From Zea mays (Eukaryota; Streptophyta; Magnoliopsida; Poales; Poaceae): a stretch of 64,000 nucleotides of DNA. Where the stretch lies: assembly GCF_902167145.1 (NCBI RefSeq), contig NC_050102.1:3596001-3660000 (forward strand), in the 5' to 3' direction. The translations under genes and the position numbers were made by a program. Shown in pieces: positions 45,246 through 56,675 of this stretch; position 1 is the stretch's first letter; the number at the start of each line of letters is the position of its first letter. The notes under the pieces were generated by a model. It saw only the letters and a list, made by a program, of their open reading frames with translations, was not told where the DNA came from and did not search any database.

Positions 45246-47942
45246 ATGTCGGGAGATCACGCCAAGAAGGATATGGAGACCGGCGAAAAGCCCACTACAA
45301 GCCAAGGGAGCACTTCATCGGAAGAGTCCCGCACCAAGAGGAGGGAGAAGAAGAAGATCTCCTCCAGCAAAGGGAAGGAGAAGAAATCTTCTTCTCACCA
45401 CAAAGAGAAGAAGGAAAAATCTTCTTCCCACAAGCCGCATCGGAGTGGGGACAAGCAAAAGAAGATGAGGAAAGTGGTCTACTACGAGACCGACACTTCA
45501 TCAACATCTACCTCCGGCTCCGACGCGCCCTCCGTAACTTCTAAACGCCAAGAGCGTAAGAAGTTTAGTAAGATCCCCCTACACTACCCTCGCATTTCTA
45601 AACATGCACCTTTACTTTCCGTCCCATTAGGCAAACCACCAACTTTTGATGGTGAAGATTATGCTAGGTGGAGTGATTTAATGAGATTTCATCTAACCTC
45701 ACTCCACAAAAGTATATGGGATGTTGTTGAGTTTGGTGCACAGGTACCGTCCGTAGGGGACAAGGATTATGATGAGGATGAGGTGGCCCAAATCGAGCAC
45801 TTCAACTCTCAAGCGACAACAATACTCCTCGCCTCTTTAAGTAGAGAGGAGTATAACAAAGTTCAAGGGTTGAAGAGCGCCAAAGAGGTTTGGGATGTGC
45901 TCAAAACCGCGCACGAAGGAGACGAGCTCACAAAGATCACCAAGCGGGAAACGATCGAGGGGGAGCTCGGTCGGTTCCGGCTTCGCAAAGGGGAGGAGCC
46001 ACAACACATGTACAACCGGCTCAAGACCTTGGTAAACCAAGTGCGCAACCTCGGGAGCGTAAAATGGGATGACCATGAAATGGTTAAGGTTATTCTAAGA
46101 TCTCTTATTTTCCTTAACCCTACTCAAGTTCAATTAATTCGTGGTAATCCTAGATATACTAAAATGACCCCCGAGGAAGTTATCGGGCATTTTGTAAGTT
46201 TTGAGTGCATGATCGAAGGCTCGAGAAAGATCAACGAGCTTGACGAACCCACCACATCGGAAGCTCATCCCGTCGCATTCAAGGCAACGGAGGAAAAGAA
46301 GGAGGAGGCTACACCAAGTCGACAACCAATAGACGCCTCCAAGCTCGACAATGAGGAAATGGCGCTCGTCATCAAGAGCTTCCGCCAAATCCTCAAGCAA
46401 AGGAGGGGGAAGGATTACAAGTCCCGCTCCAAGAAAGTTTGCTACAAGTGTGGTAAGCCCGGTCATTTTATTGCTAAATGTCCTATATCTAGTGACAGTG
46501 ACCGAGGCGTCGACAAGAAGGGGAGAAGAAAGGAGAAGAAGAGGTACTACAAGAAGAAGGGCGGCGATGCCCATGTTTGTCGCGAGTGGAACTCCGACGA
46601 AAGCTCAAGCGACTCCTCCGACGACGAGGACGCCGCCAACATCGCCGTCACCAAGGGACTCCTCTTCCCCAACGTCGGCCACAAGTGTCTCATGGCAAAG
46701 GACGGCAAACGGAAGAAGGTTAAATCCAACTCCTCCACTAAATATGAGTCCTCTAGTGATGATAATGCTAGTGATGAGGAGGATAATTTGCGTTCCCTTT
46801 TTGCCAACCTTAACATAGCTCAAAAGGAAAAATTAAATGAATTGGTTAGTGCTATTCATGAAAAGGATGACCTTTTGGATTCCCAAGAGGATTGTCTAAT
46901 TAAAGAAAACAAAAAACATGTTAAGGTTAAAAAGGCTTATGCTCTAGAAGTAGAAAAATGTGAAAAATTATCTAGTGAGCTAAGCACTTGCCGTGAGATG
47001 ATTGACAACCTTAGGAATGAAAATGCTATTTTAAATGCTAAGGTTGATTCACATGTTTGTAATGTTTCAAATCCCAATCTTAGAGATGATAATGTTGACT
47101 TGCTTGCTAAGATTGATGAATTGAATGTATCTCTTGCTAGTCTTAGATTAGAGAATGAAAATTTAATTGCTAAGGCTAAAGATTTTGATGTTTGCAAAGT
47201 TACAATTTCCAATCTTAAAGATAAAAATGATATTCTTCATGCTAAGATTGTGGAACTTGATGCTTGCAAACCCTCTACATCTACCATTGAGCATGTCACT
47301 ATTTGTGCTAGATGCAGAGATATTGATGTTAATGCTATTCATGATCACATGATCTTAATTAAGCAACAAAATGATCATATAGCTAAACTTGATGCTAAAA
47401 TTGCCGAGCACAACTTAGAAAATGAGAAATTTAAATTTGCTCGTAGCATGCTTTATAATGGGAGACGCCCTGGCATTAAGGATGGCATTGGCTTCCAAAG
47501 GGGAGACAATGTCAAAATTAGTGCCCCTCCTAAAAGATTGTCAAATTTTGTTAAGGGCAAAGCTCCCATGCCTCAGGATAACGAGGGTTACATTTTATAC
47601 CCTGCCGGTTATCCCGAGGACAAAATTAGGAAAATTCATTCTAGGAAGTCTCACTCTGGCCCTAATCATGCTTTTATGTATAAGGGTGAGACATCTAGCT
47701 CTAGGCAACCAACCCGTGCCAAGTTGCCTAGAAAGAAAACTCCTAATGCATCAAATGATCATGCCATTTCTTTTAAAACTTTTGATGCTTCTTATGTGCT
47801 TACTAACAAATCCGGCAAGGTCGTTGCCAAGTTTGTTGGGGGTAAACACAAGGGCTCCAAGACTTGTGTTTGGGTACCCAAAGTTCTTGTATCTAATGCC
47901 AAAGGACCCAAAATAGTTTGGGTACCTAAAGTCAAGAACTAA
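45246..47942 (+). CDS. Opie-like Gag protein
   Basis: 898 residues from the ATG at 45246, the first in frame, 35 bases after the primer-binding site. Residues 1-95 are a lysine/serine-rich low-complexity arm. About 125-330 is the Copia capsid (UBN2/retrotransposon gag) region, with KPPTFDGEDYARWSDLM and RFRLRKGEEPQHMYNRL. One CCHC zinc knuckle (CYKCGKPGHFIAKC) lies at 399-412. A long C-terminal extension is rich in predicted coiled coil (about 525-735), as in Sireviruses, and ends with repeated VWVPKV phrases. Gag assembles the virus-like particle and binds the RNA. The frame is intact. It ends in TAA, and pol follows in a different frame 14 bases later. Confidence 0.93.
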   Translation: MSGDHAKKDMETGEKPTTSQGSTSSEESRTKRREKKKISSSKGKEKKSSSHHKEKKEKSSSHKPHRSGDKQKKMRKVVYYETDTSSTSTSGSDAPSVTSKRQERKKFSKIPLHYPRISKHAPLLSVPLGKPPTFDGEDYARWSDLMRFHLTSLHKSIWDVVEFGAQVPSVGDKDYDEDEVAQIEHFNSQATTILLASLSREEYNKVQGLKSAKEVWDVLKTAHEGDELTKITKRETIEGELGRFRLRKGEEPQHMYNRLKTLVNQVRNLGSVKWDDHEMVKVILRSLIFLNPTQVQLIRGNPRYTKMTPEEVIGHFVSFECMIEGSRKINELDEPTTSEAHPVAFKATEEKKEEATPSRQPIDASKLDNEEMALVIKSFRQILKQRRGKDYKSRSKKVCYKCGKPGHFIAKCPISSDSDRGVDKKGRRKEKKRYYKKKGGDAHVCREWNSDESSSDSSDDEDAANIAVTKGLLFPNVGHKCLMAKDGKRKKVKSNSSTKYESSSDDNASDEEDNLRSLFANLNIAQKEKLNELVSAIHEKDDLLDSQEDCLIKENKKHVKVKKAYALEVEKCEKLSSELSTCREMIDNLRNENAILNAKVDSHVCNVSNPNLRDDNVDLLAKIDELNVSLASLRLENENLIAKAKDFDVCKVTISNLKDKNDILHAKIVELDACKPSTSTIEHVTICARCRDIDVNAIHDHMILIKQQNDHIAKLDAKIAEHNLENEKFKFARSMLYNGRRPGIKDGIGFQRGDNVKISAPPKRLSNFVKGKAPMPQDNEGYILYPAGYPEDKIRKIHSRKSHSGPNHAFMYKGETSSSRQPTRAKLPRKKTPNASNDHAISFKTFDASYVLTNKSGKVVAKFVGGKHKGSKTCVWVPKVLVSNAKGPKIVWVPKVKN

Positions 47943-47955
47943 ATTTGTTTTATAG

Positions 47956-50900
47956 GTTTATGCATCCGGGGGCTCAAGTTGGATACTCGACAGCGGGTGC
48001 ACAAACCACATGACCGGGGAGAAAAGGATGTTCTCCTCATATGAGAAAAACCAAGATCCCCAACGAGCTATCACATTCGGGGATGGAAATCAAGGTTTGG
48101 TCAAAGGTCTTGGTAAAATTGCTATATCTCCTGACCATTCTATTTCCAATGTTTTTCTTGTAGATTCTTTAGATTACAATTTGCTTTCCGTATCTCAATT
48201 ATGTCAAATGGGCTACAACTGTCTCTTCACTGATATAGGTGTCACTGTCTTTAGAAGAAGTGATGATTCAATAGCATTTAAGGGAGTGTTAGAAGGTCAG
48301 CTATACTTGGTAGACTTTGATAGAGCTGAACTCGACACTTGCTTAATTGCTAAGACTAACATGGGCTGGCTCTGGCATCGCCGACTAGCACATGTTGGGA
48401 TGAAGAATCTTCACAAGCTTCTAAAGGGAGAACACATTTTAGGATTAACAAATGTTCATTTTGAGAAAGACAGGGTTTGTAGCGCATGCCAGGCGGGAAA
48501 GCAAGTTGGAGTCCATCATCCACACAAGAACATCATGACGACCGACAGGCCGCTTGAGCTACTCCACATGGATCTATTCGGCCCGATTGCTTACATAAGC
48601 ATCGGCGGGAGTAAGTATTGTCTTGTAATTGTGGATGATTATTCTCGCTTCACTTGGGTATTCTTTTTACAGGAAAAATCTCAAGCCCAAGAGACCTTAA
48701 AGAGATTCTTGAGACGGGCTCAAAATGAGTTCGGCTTAAGGATCAAGAAGATAAGAAGCGACAACGGGACGGAGTTCAAGAACTCACAAATTGAAGGCTT
48801 CCTTGAGGAGGAGGGCATCAAGCATGAGTTCTCCTCTCCCTACACGCCACAACAAAATGGTGTAGTGGAGAGAAAGAATCGAACTCTATTGGACATGGCA
48901 AGAACCATGCTTGATGAGTACAAGACACCGGACCGGTTTTGGGCCGAAGCGGTCAACACCGCCTGTTGCGCCATCAACCGGTTATATCTTCACCGAATCC
49001 TCAAGAAGACATCATATGAACTCCTAACCGGTAAAAAGCCCAACATTTCATACTTTAGAGTTTTTGGTAGCAAATGCTTTATTCTTGTTAAAAGAGGTAG
49101 AAAATCTAAATTTGCTCCTAAGACTGTAGAAGGCTTTTTACTTGGTTATGACTCAAACACAAGGGCATATAGGGTCTTTAACAAGTCCACTGGACTAGTT
49201 GAAGTCTCATGTGACGTTGTGTTTGATGAAACTAACGGCTCTCAAGTAGAGCAAGTTGATCTTGATGAGATAGGTGAAGAACAGGCTCCATGCATAGCGC
49301 TAAGGAACATGTCCATTGGGGATGTGTGTCCTAAGGAATCCGAAGAGCCTCCAAGTGCACAAGATCAACCGTCCTCCTCCACGCAAGCATCTCCACCAAC
49401 TCAAAATAAGGATGAAGCTCAAATTGATGAAGTAGAAGATCAAGCAAATGAGCCACCTCAAGATGACGGCATAGATCAAGGGGGAGATGCAAATGATCAA
49501 GACAAGGAGGATGAAGAGCAAAGACCGCCACACCCAAGAGTCCACCAAGCAATCCAACGAGATCACCCCGTCGACACCATCCTCGGCGATATTCATAAGG
49601 GGGTAACCACTAGATCTCGTGTTGCTCATTTTTGTGAACATTACTCTTTTGTTTCCTCTATTGAGCCTCACAGGGTAGAGGAAGCGCTTCAAGATTCGGA
49701 TTGGGTGGTGGCGATGCAAGAGGAGCTCAACAATTTCACTAGGAATGAGGTATGGCATTTAGTTCCACGTCCTAACCAAAATGTTGTAGGAACCAAATGG
49801 GTCTTCCGCAACAAGCAAGATGAGCATGGTGTGGTGACAAGGAACAAAGCTCGACTTGTGGCCAAGGGGTACTCTCAAGTCGAAGGCTTGGATTTCGGTG
49901 AAACCTATGCACCCGTAGCTAGGCTTGAGTCAATTCGCATATTATTAGCCTATGCTACTTACCATGGCTTTAAGCTTTATCAAATGGACGTGAAAAGTGC
50001 CTTCCTCAATGGACCAATCAAGGAAGAGGTCTATGTTGAGCAACCTCCAGGCTTTGAAGACAGTGAGTATCCTAACCATGTCTATAAGCTCTCTAAGGCG
50101 CTTTATGGGCTTAAGCAGGCCCCAAGAGCATGGTATGAATGCCTTAGAGATTTTCTTATTGCTAATGGCTTCAAAGTCGGTAAAGCCGATCCTACACTCT
50201 TTACTAAAACACTTGAGAATGACTTGTTTGTATGCCAAATTTATGTTGATGATATTATATTTGGGTCTACTAACGAGTCTACATGTGAAGAATTTAGTAG
50301 GATTATGACACAGAAATTCGAGATGTCTATGATGGGGGAGTTGAAGTATTTTCTAGGATTTCAAGTCAAGCAACTCCAAGAGGGCACCTTCATTAGCCAA
50401 ACAAAGTACACTCAAGATATTCTAAGCAAGTTTGGAATGAAGGATGCCAAACCCATCAAGACACCCATGGGAACCAATGGGCATCTCGACCTCGACACGG
50501 GAGGTAAATCCGTAGATCAAAAGGTATACCGGTCGATGATAGGTTCATTACTTTATCTTTGTGCATCTCGACCGGATATTATGCTTTCCGTATGCATGTG
50601 TGCAAGATTCCAAGCCGACCCTAAGGAAGCTCACCTTACGGCCGTGAAACGAATCTTGAGATATTTGGCTTATACTCCTAAGTTTGGGCTTTGGTATCCT
50701 AGGGGATCCACATTTGATTTGATTGGTTATTTGGATGCCGATTGGGCGGGGTGCAAAATCAATAGGAAGAGCACATCGGGGACCTGCCAGTTCTTGGGAA
50801 GATCCTTGGTGTCTTGGGCTTCAAAGAAGCAAAATTCGGTCGCTCTTTCCACCGCCGAAGCCGAGTACATTGCCGCAGGCCATTGTTGCGCGCAATTACT

Positions 50901-51198
50901 TTGGATGAGGCAAACCCTGCGGGACTACGGTTACAAATTAACCAAAGTCCCTTTGCTATGTGATAATGAGAGTGCAATCAAAATGGCCGACAATCCCGTC
51001 GAGCATAGCCGCACTAAGCACATAGCCATTCGGTATCACTTTTTAAGGGATCACCAACAAAAGGGAGATATCGAGATTTCTTACATTAATACTAAAGATC
51101 AATTAGCCGATATCTTTACCAAGCCTCTTGATGAACAATCTTTTAACAAACTTAGGCATGAGCTAAATATTCTTGATTCTAGAAATTTCTTTTGTTAA
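47956..51198 (+). CDS. Opie-like Pol polyprotein (protease, integrase, reverse transcriptase, RNase H)
   Basis: The frame opens after a TAG at 47953-47955 and runs to 51198. The first in-frame ATG is at 48010, but the protease active site (DSGC) lies before it, so initiation at that ATG is unlikely; the protein is probably made from a spliced or recoded RNA. Numbered from the codon at 48010: zinc finger H123, H128, C157, C160; integrase D188, D251, E287 (D-x35-E); a Copia reverse transcriptase from about 590 with YVDD at 745-748; RNase H with DADWAG and STAEAEY near the end. All catalytic residues are present and the frame is unbroken. The order PR-INT-RT-RH defines Copia. It has no env-like frame. 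It would process Gag, copy the RNA and insert the DNA. Confidence 0.94.
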   Translation, partial: VYASGGSSWILDSGCTNHMTGEKRMFSSYEKNQDPQRAITFGDGNQGLVKGLGKIAISPDHSISNVFLVDSLDYNLLSVSQLCQMGYNCLFTDIGVTVFRRSDDSIAFKGVLEGQLYLVDFDRAELDTCLIAKTNMGWLWHRRLAHVGMKNLHKLLKGEHILGLTNVHFEKDRVCSACQAGKQVGVHHPHKNIMTTDRPLELLHMDLFGPIAYISIGGSKYCLVIVDDYSRFTWVFFLQEKSQAQETLKRFLRRAQNEFGLRIKKIRSDNGTEFKNSQIEGFLEEEGIKHEFSSPYTPQQNGVVERKNRTLLDMARTMLDEYKTPDRFWAEAVNTACCAINRLYLHRILKKTSYELLTGKKPNISYFRVFGSKCFILVKRGRKSKFAPKTVEGFLLGYDSNTRAYRVFNKSTGLVEVSCDVVFDETNGSQVEQVDLDEIGEEQAPCIALRNMSIGDVCPKESEEPPSAQDQPSSSTQASPPTQNKDEAQIDEVEDQANEPPQDDGIDQGGDANDQDKEDEEQRPPHPRVHQAIQRDHPVDTILGDIHKGVTTRSRVAHFCEHYSFVSSIEPHRVEEALQDSDWVVAMQEELNNFTRNEVWHLVPRPNQNVVGTKWVFRNKQDEHGVVTRNKARLVAKGYSQVEGLDFGETYAPVARLESIRILLAYATYHGFKLYQMDVKSAFLNGPIKEEVYVEQPPGFEDSEYPNHVYKLSKALYGLKQAPRAWYECLRDFLIANGFKVGKADPTLFTKTLENDLFVCQIYVDDIIFGSTNESTCEEFSRIMTQKFEMSMMGELKYFLGFQVKQLQEGTFISQTKYTQDILSKFGMKDAKPIKTPMGTNGHLDLDTGGKSVDQKVYRSMIGSLLYLCASRPDIMLSVCMCARFQADPKEAHLTAVKRILRYLAYTPKFGLWYPRGSTFDLIGYLDADWAGCKINRKSTSGTCQFLGRSLVSWASKKQNSVALSTAEAEYIAAGHCCAQLLWMRQTLRDYGYKLTKVPLLCDNESAIKMADNPVEHSRTKHIAIRYHFLRDHQQKGDIEISYINTKDQLADIFTKPLDEQSFNKLRHELNILDSRNFFC

Positions 51199-52081
51199 CT
51201 TGCACTCATAGCTCATTCATATACTTTTGATCATATCTCTTTTATATGCCTTGACTAATGTGTTTTCAAGTCTATTTCAAATCAAGTCATAGGTATATTG
51301 AAAGGAAATTGGAGTCTTCGGCGAAGACAAAGGCTTCCACTCCGTAACTCATACTTCGTCATCACTCCAAGCAACTCTCTATTCTTTGGGGAGAAATGAG
51401 CATCAAACAAAAGGACCGGACTTCATCCTTGGGGGAGAAATGAGCCCAAGGCAAAAGGACCGGACTTCGTCTTTGGTATAATCTTAACTCATTTATTTAT
51501 GACCAAAGGTGAAGATAGCACTTCAAGGGCTCTAATGATTCCGTTTTTGGCGATTCATGCCAAAAAGGGGGAGAAATGAGCCCAAAGCAAAAGGACCGCA
51601 CCACCACCTATTTCAAAAACTTAGAGTTGGATATCTTTCAATTAGTATCTTATTTTCAATTGGTATCTTATCGTGTTCAAAAGGGGGAGAAAGTAGTATT
51701 TCAAAAAGTTTATCAAAACCCTCTTGAACACTAAGAGGTGAATCTCTTTTAGGGGGAGTTTTGTTTAGTCAAAGGAGAAGCATTTAAAACAAGGAGAGAA
51801 AACTTCAAATCTTGAAAATGCTTTGCAAAATCTTATTCATTCACTTTTGACTACTTGCAAAAGAACCTTGATTTACAAAAAGTTTGCAAAAACAAAACAT
51901 GTGGTGCAAACGTGGTCCAAAATGTTATATAAGAAAGAAACATTCCATGCATATCTTGTAAGTAGTTATATTGGCTCAATTTCAAGCAACCTTTACAATT
52001 ACATTATGCAAACCAGTTCGATTATGCACCTCTATATTTGCTTTGGTTTGTGTTGGCATCAATCACCAAAAAGGGGGAGAT
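51199..52081 (+). other. 3' untranslated region with repeated polypurine tracts
   Basis: Contains at least five GGGGGAG-type tracts, near 51382-51396 (shorter), 51431-51440, 51565-51575, 51681-51691 and 51752-51764, before the one that abuts the LTR (52068-52081). Most are followed by AAATGAGC or similar. Multiplied polypurine tracts are a known Sirevirus trait. There is no env-like frame. Confidence 0.8.
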
Positions 52082-53416
52082 TGAAAAAGAATTAGGCTTA
52101 CACCTAGTTCCTATATAATTTTGGTGGTTGAATTGCCCAACACAAATCCTTGGACTAACTAGTTTGCTCTAGTGCATAAGCTATACAGGTGCTAAAGGTT
52201 CACACTCAGCCAATAAAAAGACCAAGTTTTGGATTCAACAAAAGAGCACAGGGCCAACCGAAGGCACCTCAGGTCTGGCACACCGGACTGTCCGGTGTGC
52301 CACCGGACAGTGTCCGGTGCACCACCGGACATGTCCGGTGCACCAGAGGACTCCAACGCGAACTTGCTGCCTTCGGGAATTTCCAGAGGCGACTCCGCTA
52401 TAATTCACCGGACTGTCCGGTGTACACCGGACAGTGTCCGGTGCGCCAAGGGAGGTCGGCCTCAGGAACTCGCCAGCTTCGGGAAAAGCCAATGGCTCGT
52501 CCACTATAATTCACCGGACTGTCCGGTGTGCACCGGACTGTCCGGTGCGTCTCCAGAGCAACGGCTATCTCCGCGCCAACGGCTACCTGCAGAGCAATAA
52601 ATGCGCGCGCAGCGCGCGCAGAAGTCAGGCGAGCCCATACTGGCACACCGGACAGCAAACAGTACCTGTCCGGTGTGCACCGGACATCCAGGCGGGCCCA
52701 CAAGTCAGAAGCTCCAACGGTCAGAATCCAACGGCAGTGATGACGTGGCAGGGGGCACCGGACTGTCCGGTGTGCACCGGACTGTCCGGTGCGCCATCGA
52801 ACAGACAGCCTTCCAACGGCCACTTTTGGTGGTTGGGGCTATAAATACCCCAACCACCCCACCATTCATTGCATCCAAGTTTTCCACTTCCCAACTACTA
52901 CAAGAGCTCTAGCATTCAATTCTAGACACACCAAAGAGATCAAATCCTCTCCAAATTCCACACAACGCTTTAGTGATTAGAGAGAGAGATTTGCTTGTGT
53001 TCTTTCGAGCTCTTGCGCTTGGATTGCTTTCTTCTTTCTTGATCCTTTCTTTGCAATCAAACTCACTTGTAATTTGAGGCAAGAGACACCAAACTTGTGG
53101 TGGTCCTTGTGGGAACTTTGTGTTCCAAGTGATTGAGAAGGGAAAGCTCACTCGATCCGTGGATCGTTTGAGAGAGGGAAGGGTTGAAAGAGACCCGGCC
53201 TTTGTGGCCTCCTCAACGGGGAGTAGGTTTGCAAGAACCGAACCTCGGTAAAACAAATCTCCGTGTCTCACTTGCTCATTCGCTTGGAATTTGTTTTTCG
53301 CCCTCTCTCACGGACTCATTTCTTTATTACTAACGCTAACCCGGCTTGTAGTTGTGTTTATATTTGTAAATTTCAGTTTCGCCCTATTCACCCCCCCCCC
53401 CTCTAGGCGACTATCA
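52082..53416 (+). repeat. 3' LTR of Opie-like element
   Basis: 1335 bp. It starts TGAAAAAGAATTAGGC and ends CTCTAGGCGACTATCA. Palindromes of the CACCGGAC..GTCCGGTG type cluster at 52280-52345, 52408-52443, 52516-52549 and 52669-52795. The TATA box is at 52840-52847. Because it is uninterrupted, it shows the exact empty site for the 35614 insertion. Confidence 0.93.
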
Positions 53417-53421
53417 CCAAC

Positions 53422-53551
53422 CCCTACGCCAGGTCGCGGACCGTCCGGCCCCCGGTCGCGGACCATCCATGCCTCCGCAGAGAGCACCGTCGCCGGTTAT
53501 CATCGCAGTGATTGACGCCCAGATCGACGCCAACAAATGCGTTCATCCAAC
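53422..53551. mobile_element. Old LTR-like host element, piece 4 of 4
   Basis: Continues piece 3 after the CCAAC duplication (CCCTACGCCAGGTCGCGG...), with GGACCGTCCGG motifs, and ends in CCAACA near 53551 (or CAACA at 53535). Beyond it the sequence changes character. Confidence 0.55.
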
Positions 53552-54892
53552 AATTCACCCTCTCGCTCCCCCTCTTCTCAGTTGTTAGGGGATTTCCCCC
53601 TCTGAAGAGAGGGAGCAATAATCTCCCCCTATTCACTAATCAAAGCTATTAATGGTGTAATTAATCTTTTTAAGGTTCAATTAACAGATAATAATATGTA
53701 TTACGGTACTACAAATATTATATAATTTTTTTAAACTCCAAAAAAATAACGTATAAAAGTTAAATAGCCCAATTGAAGTGTAAATGGGAGTTGAATAGGG
53801 GGAATGGTTGGAGAGGGTGAAAATAGAGGGAGAAATGGAGGGAGAGGCATTTAAAAATGAATAGAAGGTACAAATATGGGACACACAGTCGACATAGGTT
53901 TATGGTATAGCCTATGTTTTTCGTACAATGAAAGGGCCTAAAGTTAAAATATCTATTTCAAAACGGAGACGTGTACTGTAGTTGTTAAGTCTATCGACGA
54001 TTGACTGTGACGACAAAGCATGCTCTATGCACTAATTTGTGATGAAATACGAAAAGAATTAAAAATGTATAAAGTTGAAAGTATAAGATGATATCAAGGG
54101 GGAGAATGTTGGAATTGATCTCCACTAGTTAGCTCAATGGTGAACTAGGTCCTTGACCTCGTGCCCTAATCGGGGGCGTTCATCCCAAGACGATGTTAGT
54201 GGGACCCTATTGTGCAACCTATTAATAGAGAGGTGGGGTTGACAGCTCATTACGAGGTTCGCAGTAGCTACCGTCCTAGTTCCCCACCTCAACCCTAGGC
54301 CGATCTTGAGGGAAAACTATCAGCAATGGGAAGCTCATCGCCGGCGAGATCGCTTACTCGACCGTCGTTATCCTAGCGCAGAGCTTCATCGATGAACATA
54401 ACGGCGTCAGATCTAAACAGAGGTACGCTCTGTATTATTGATTTGTATCTAGTGGTTAAGGTTCTCGGGAGATCTAAGAGTTCTATCATGAGATGATTCA
54501 CTTTCTTTGTTTGGTTCATCATTTTTGAGGTAGGTTCATTCATAGTGTACTCAGACTCTAATACAACCATAATGGCACCAACCCTAATGGTGTCCCACTC
54601 TGGGTCTCTATTTGAGAGTTTTCCTAGAAAATTTGAGAGCACCAAACAATGACACTTGTAAATTAATTTACCGATATGCTTGTTTTATCCTGTATTCATC
54701 TCCATGAATCTCTCGATATTTTGGGTAAGGAGAGCATTTTATGTCCATCTCCGCTAATCAAAATGTCAAATCTCCTCAAGTCATCTTTTTTAGGTCCTCG
54801 TGCTCAGCAGATCGTTTAAATGACCGTGTAAAAAATCGTATTGTTTATCGAGTGTAGTTTGATATAGAGAATGTTATAGGGTGGTGTAATAC
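53552..54892. other. Retroelement and MITE debris, no gene
   Basis: At 54095-54108 a purine tract (AAGGGGGAGAATG) precedes TGTTGGAATTGATCTCC, which looks like the start of a Copia LTR at about 54109; no end or partner was found. At 54512-54655, TTTGTTTGGTTC and GCACCAAACAATG in opposite arms suggest a small MITE. At 53590-53630 a short GC-rich hairpin (CCCCCTCTGAAGAGAGGG) is seen. No coding gene is supported. Confidence 0.4.
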
Positions 54893-56075
54893 CCAGATTC
54901 TAGTGAATAAAGGGAGAGGATTTTGATTGCGCATTATATGGATTTTCTCATTTAACATATGTATAGGTTAACATGTCCAAGTGATTAAATTAATAAATAG
55001 ATAATAATTTAAAATAAACTTAAGCATTCTTCCTAGAGTTTTGATTTGTGCATTAAAATTTGAATTTTGAATCTTTGGCTCAGATTTTGAATTTGAAATT
55101 TGTAAACTAAAATGGAAATAGAAAAAAGAAAACAGAAAAGAAAAATATAAAGGGGAAAGAAACGTTACATGGCCGAAACCCTCACTGACGGCCCATGCCC
55201 CCACCCGCACCGATCCAGTTGGGCATCATGTGTCGACGTGTGGGACCCGTAGGGCAATCCCACACTTCTATTTGCGAGCATCGCGCCTTCTTTCATACGC
55301 TGACTTGTGGGGCCCTTCACCTAGTTTTTCCCACCCATGCCATGTTGGGAAACGGTTCGCTGACAGGCGGGACCCACGCTCTTGAAGCTCCTCTCGAGTG
55401 GGATCAGTACGGGCTGAACGGAACGCGCGATTCCCACGCACGCGACCGTTTCAACTGCCATACGACTGGCATCCATCCCAGGGTCGGCTATATAAATGCC
55501 CTTGCGCGTCTCCTCCAGCATCATCTCGCATCTACGCTTTCACGCCCGCCGAGCGTGACAGGGGCGTCAACAAGCGTCTTGGAGAGAAAAAGAGAGAGGG
55601 AGGAGCCACTGCGGATGATTCTCACCTTAGCTGTCGGTCCAATCCTGGGAACCGATCAAGATAGGAGCAAGGGGCATGGGGAAGGTGTGTTGCGTGAACT
55701 GTGGGCGCGGGAGTGTCCAGGCCTTCCGGCAATTACTCGTCGGAGAAATTCACCGTCGTGGAGTCAACTGCCAGCGTGGGTAGGGGGAGTCATCGCCACC
55801 AACTCCAGTGAGATTCTCCCCATCTTGTTTCCACTGGCCTCCGCATCGTTTAGCGATGGTTGGTAGTAAGCTCCAGGCTCGAGGGTGAAGTATTGGAGTT
55901 TTGTAACAATGGCCTCGCTGCATGGTCACTGTGCCAGCGTGGGATGGTCGTTGTAACACCCCGTCCAATCTCTGGACCAGCGGTACTCACTCCTGGCAGC
56001 TCTCTAGGATCATATATCATCCCCACAGACCAACACGAGGCTTTTGTGTGCACTTTGTCCTCACTCATGCGCACC

Positions 56076-56193
56076 CGAAAAAACTTCCCGGTCGGTCACC
56101 CATCCCAAATTGCTCCAAGCTAAGCACTCTTAACTTGGTGGTTCTTTCGAGATAGGCTTCCAAAAAAAAGATGCACCTTGTTGATATGATTAC
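56076..56193 (-). ncRNA. 5S rRNA-like segment in the left Cassandra LTR
   Basis: About 118 bases, the length of 5S rRNA. Read on the minus strand it keeps the central and 3' 5S phrases AAGTTAAG.GTGCTT (internal promoter region) and GGATGGGTGACC, then GGGAAGT. The 5' part is diverged (ATCATATCAACA..GTGCA). It is a Cassandra domain and not a gene of a 5S array. Confidence 0.85.
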
Positions 56194-56557
56194 TCTATTA
56201 ATTCTATTAAGCCTTGGGCCAGGATATCACAATCCACCCCCCTTAGAAGACTGAAGTCCTCGTCGGTCAACCCCAATCCAAGAACCTGCACTCTTGGCCA
56301 CGTCTGTATGTCTAGTGTCGTCATATGTCATGCCATGTGACCACTCCGGGCCCATATGCGCCATGCGCCATATACCCGAACCCCCTAGCCCACACACGCC
56401 CATGAAACCGCGAGGGTCGGCTCTGATACCATTTGTAACACCCTGTCCAATCCCTGGACCGGCGGTACTCACTCCTGGCAGCTCTTTAGGATCATATATC
56501 GTCCCCACAGACCAACACGAGTCTTTTGTGCGCACTTTGTCTTCACTCATGTGCACC

Positions 56558-56675
56558 CGAGAAAACTTCTCGGTCGGTCACCCATCCCAAATTGCTCCAA
56601 GCCAAGCACGCTTAACTTGGAGGTTCTTTCAAGATAGGCTTCCAAAAAAGAAGATGCACCTTGTTGATATGATTA
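56558..56675 (-). ncRNA. 5S rRNA-like segment in the right Cassandra LTR
   Basis: Same as the left copy but closer to true 5S rRNA: it reads CTCCAAGTTAAGCGTGCTTGG and GGATGGGTGACC on the minus strand. As the 5' LTR in the element's own direction, this copy would carry the Pol III-type internal promoter for the element's RNA. Confidence 0.85.

Larger units (their letters stand above)
35055..53416 (+). mobile_element. Opie-like Sirevirus (Copia), coding-complete, 5' LTR split by a later insertion
   Basis: CCAAC occurs at 35050-35054 and 53417-53421. The 5' LTR is 35055-35613 plus 44462-45197, and the 3' LTR is 52082-53416. The primer-binding site TGGTATCGGAGC is at 45200-45211. Long gag and pol frames are intact. 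The polypurine tract AAAAAGGGGGAGAT precedes the 3' LTR. Removing the nested 8.8-kb element leaves about 9.5 kb, the normal Opie size. The family name is from memory of the LTR start. Confidence 0.92.

Noticed and set aside
51199..52081. An env-like gene after Opie pol, as in some Sireviruses
   Set aside because: No frame longer than about 90 codons is present, and the region is built of repeated polypurine tracts.
55195..55866. A 223-codon frame in the Gypsy-type LTR
   Set aside because: It covers the TATA box and leader of an LTR and shows no domain or start context; treated as chance.
56076..56193. A genuine 5S rRNA gene
   Set aside because: The 5' third is too diverged, and the segment sits within matching LTRs next to a tRNA primer site, so it is the Cassandra 5S domain.
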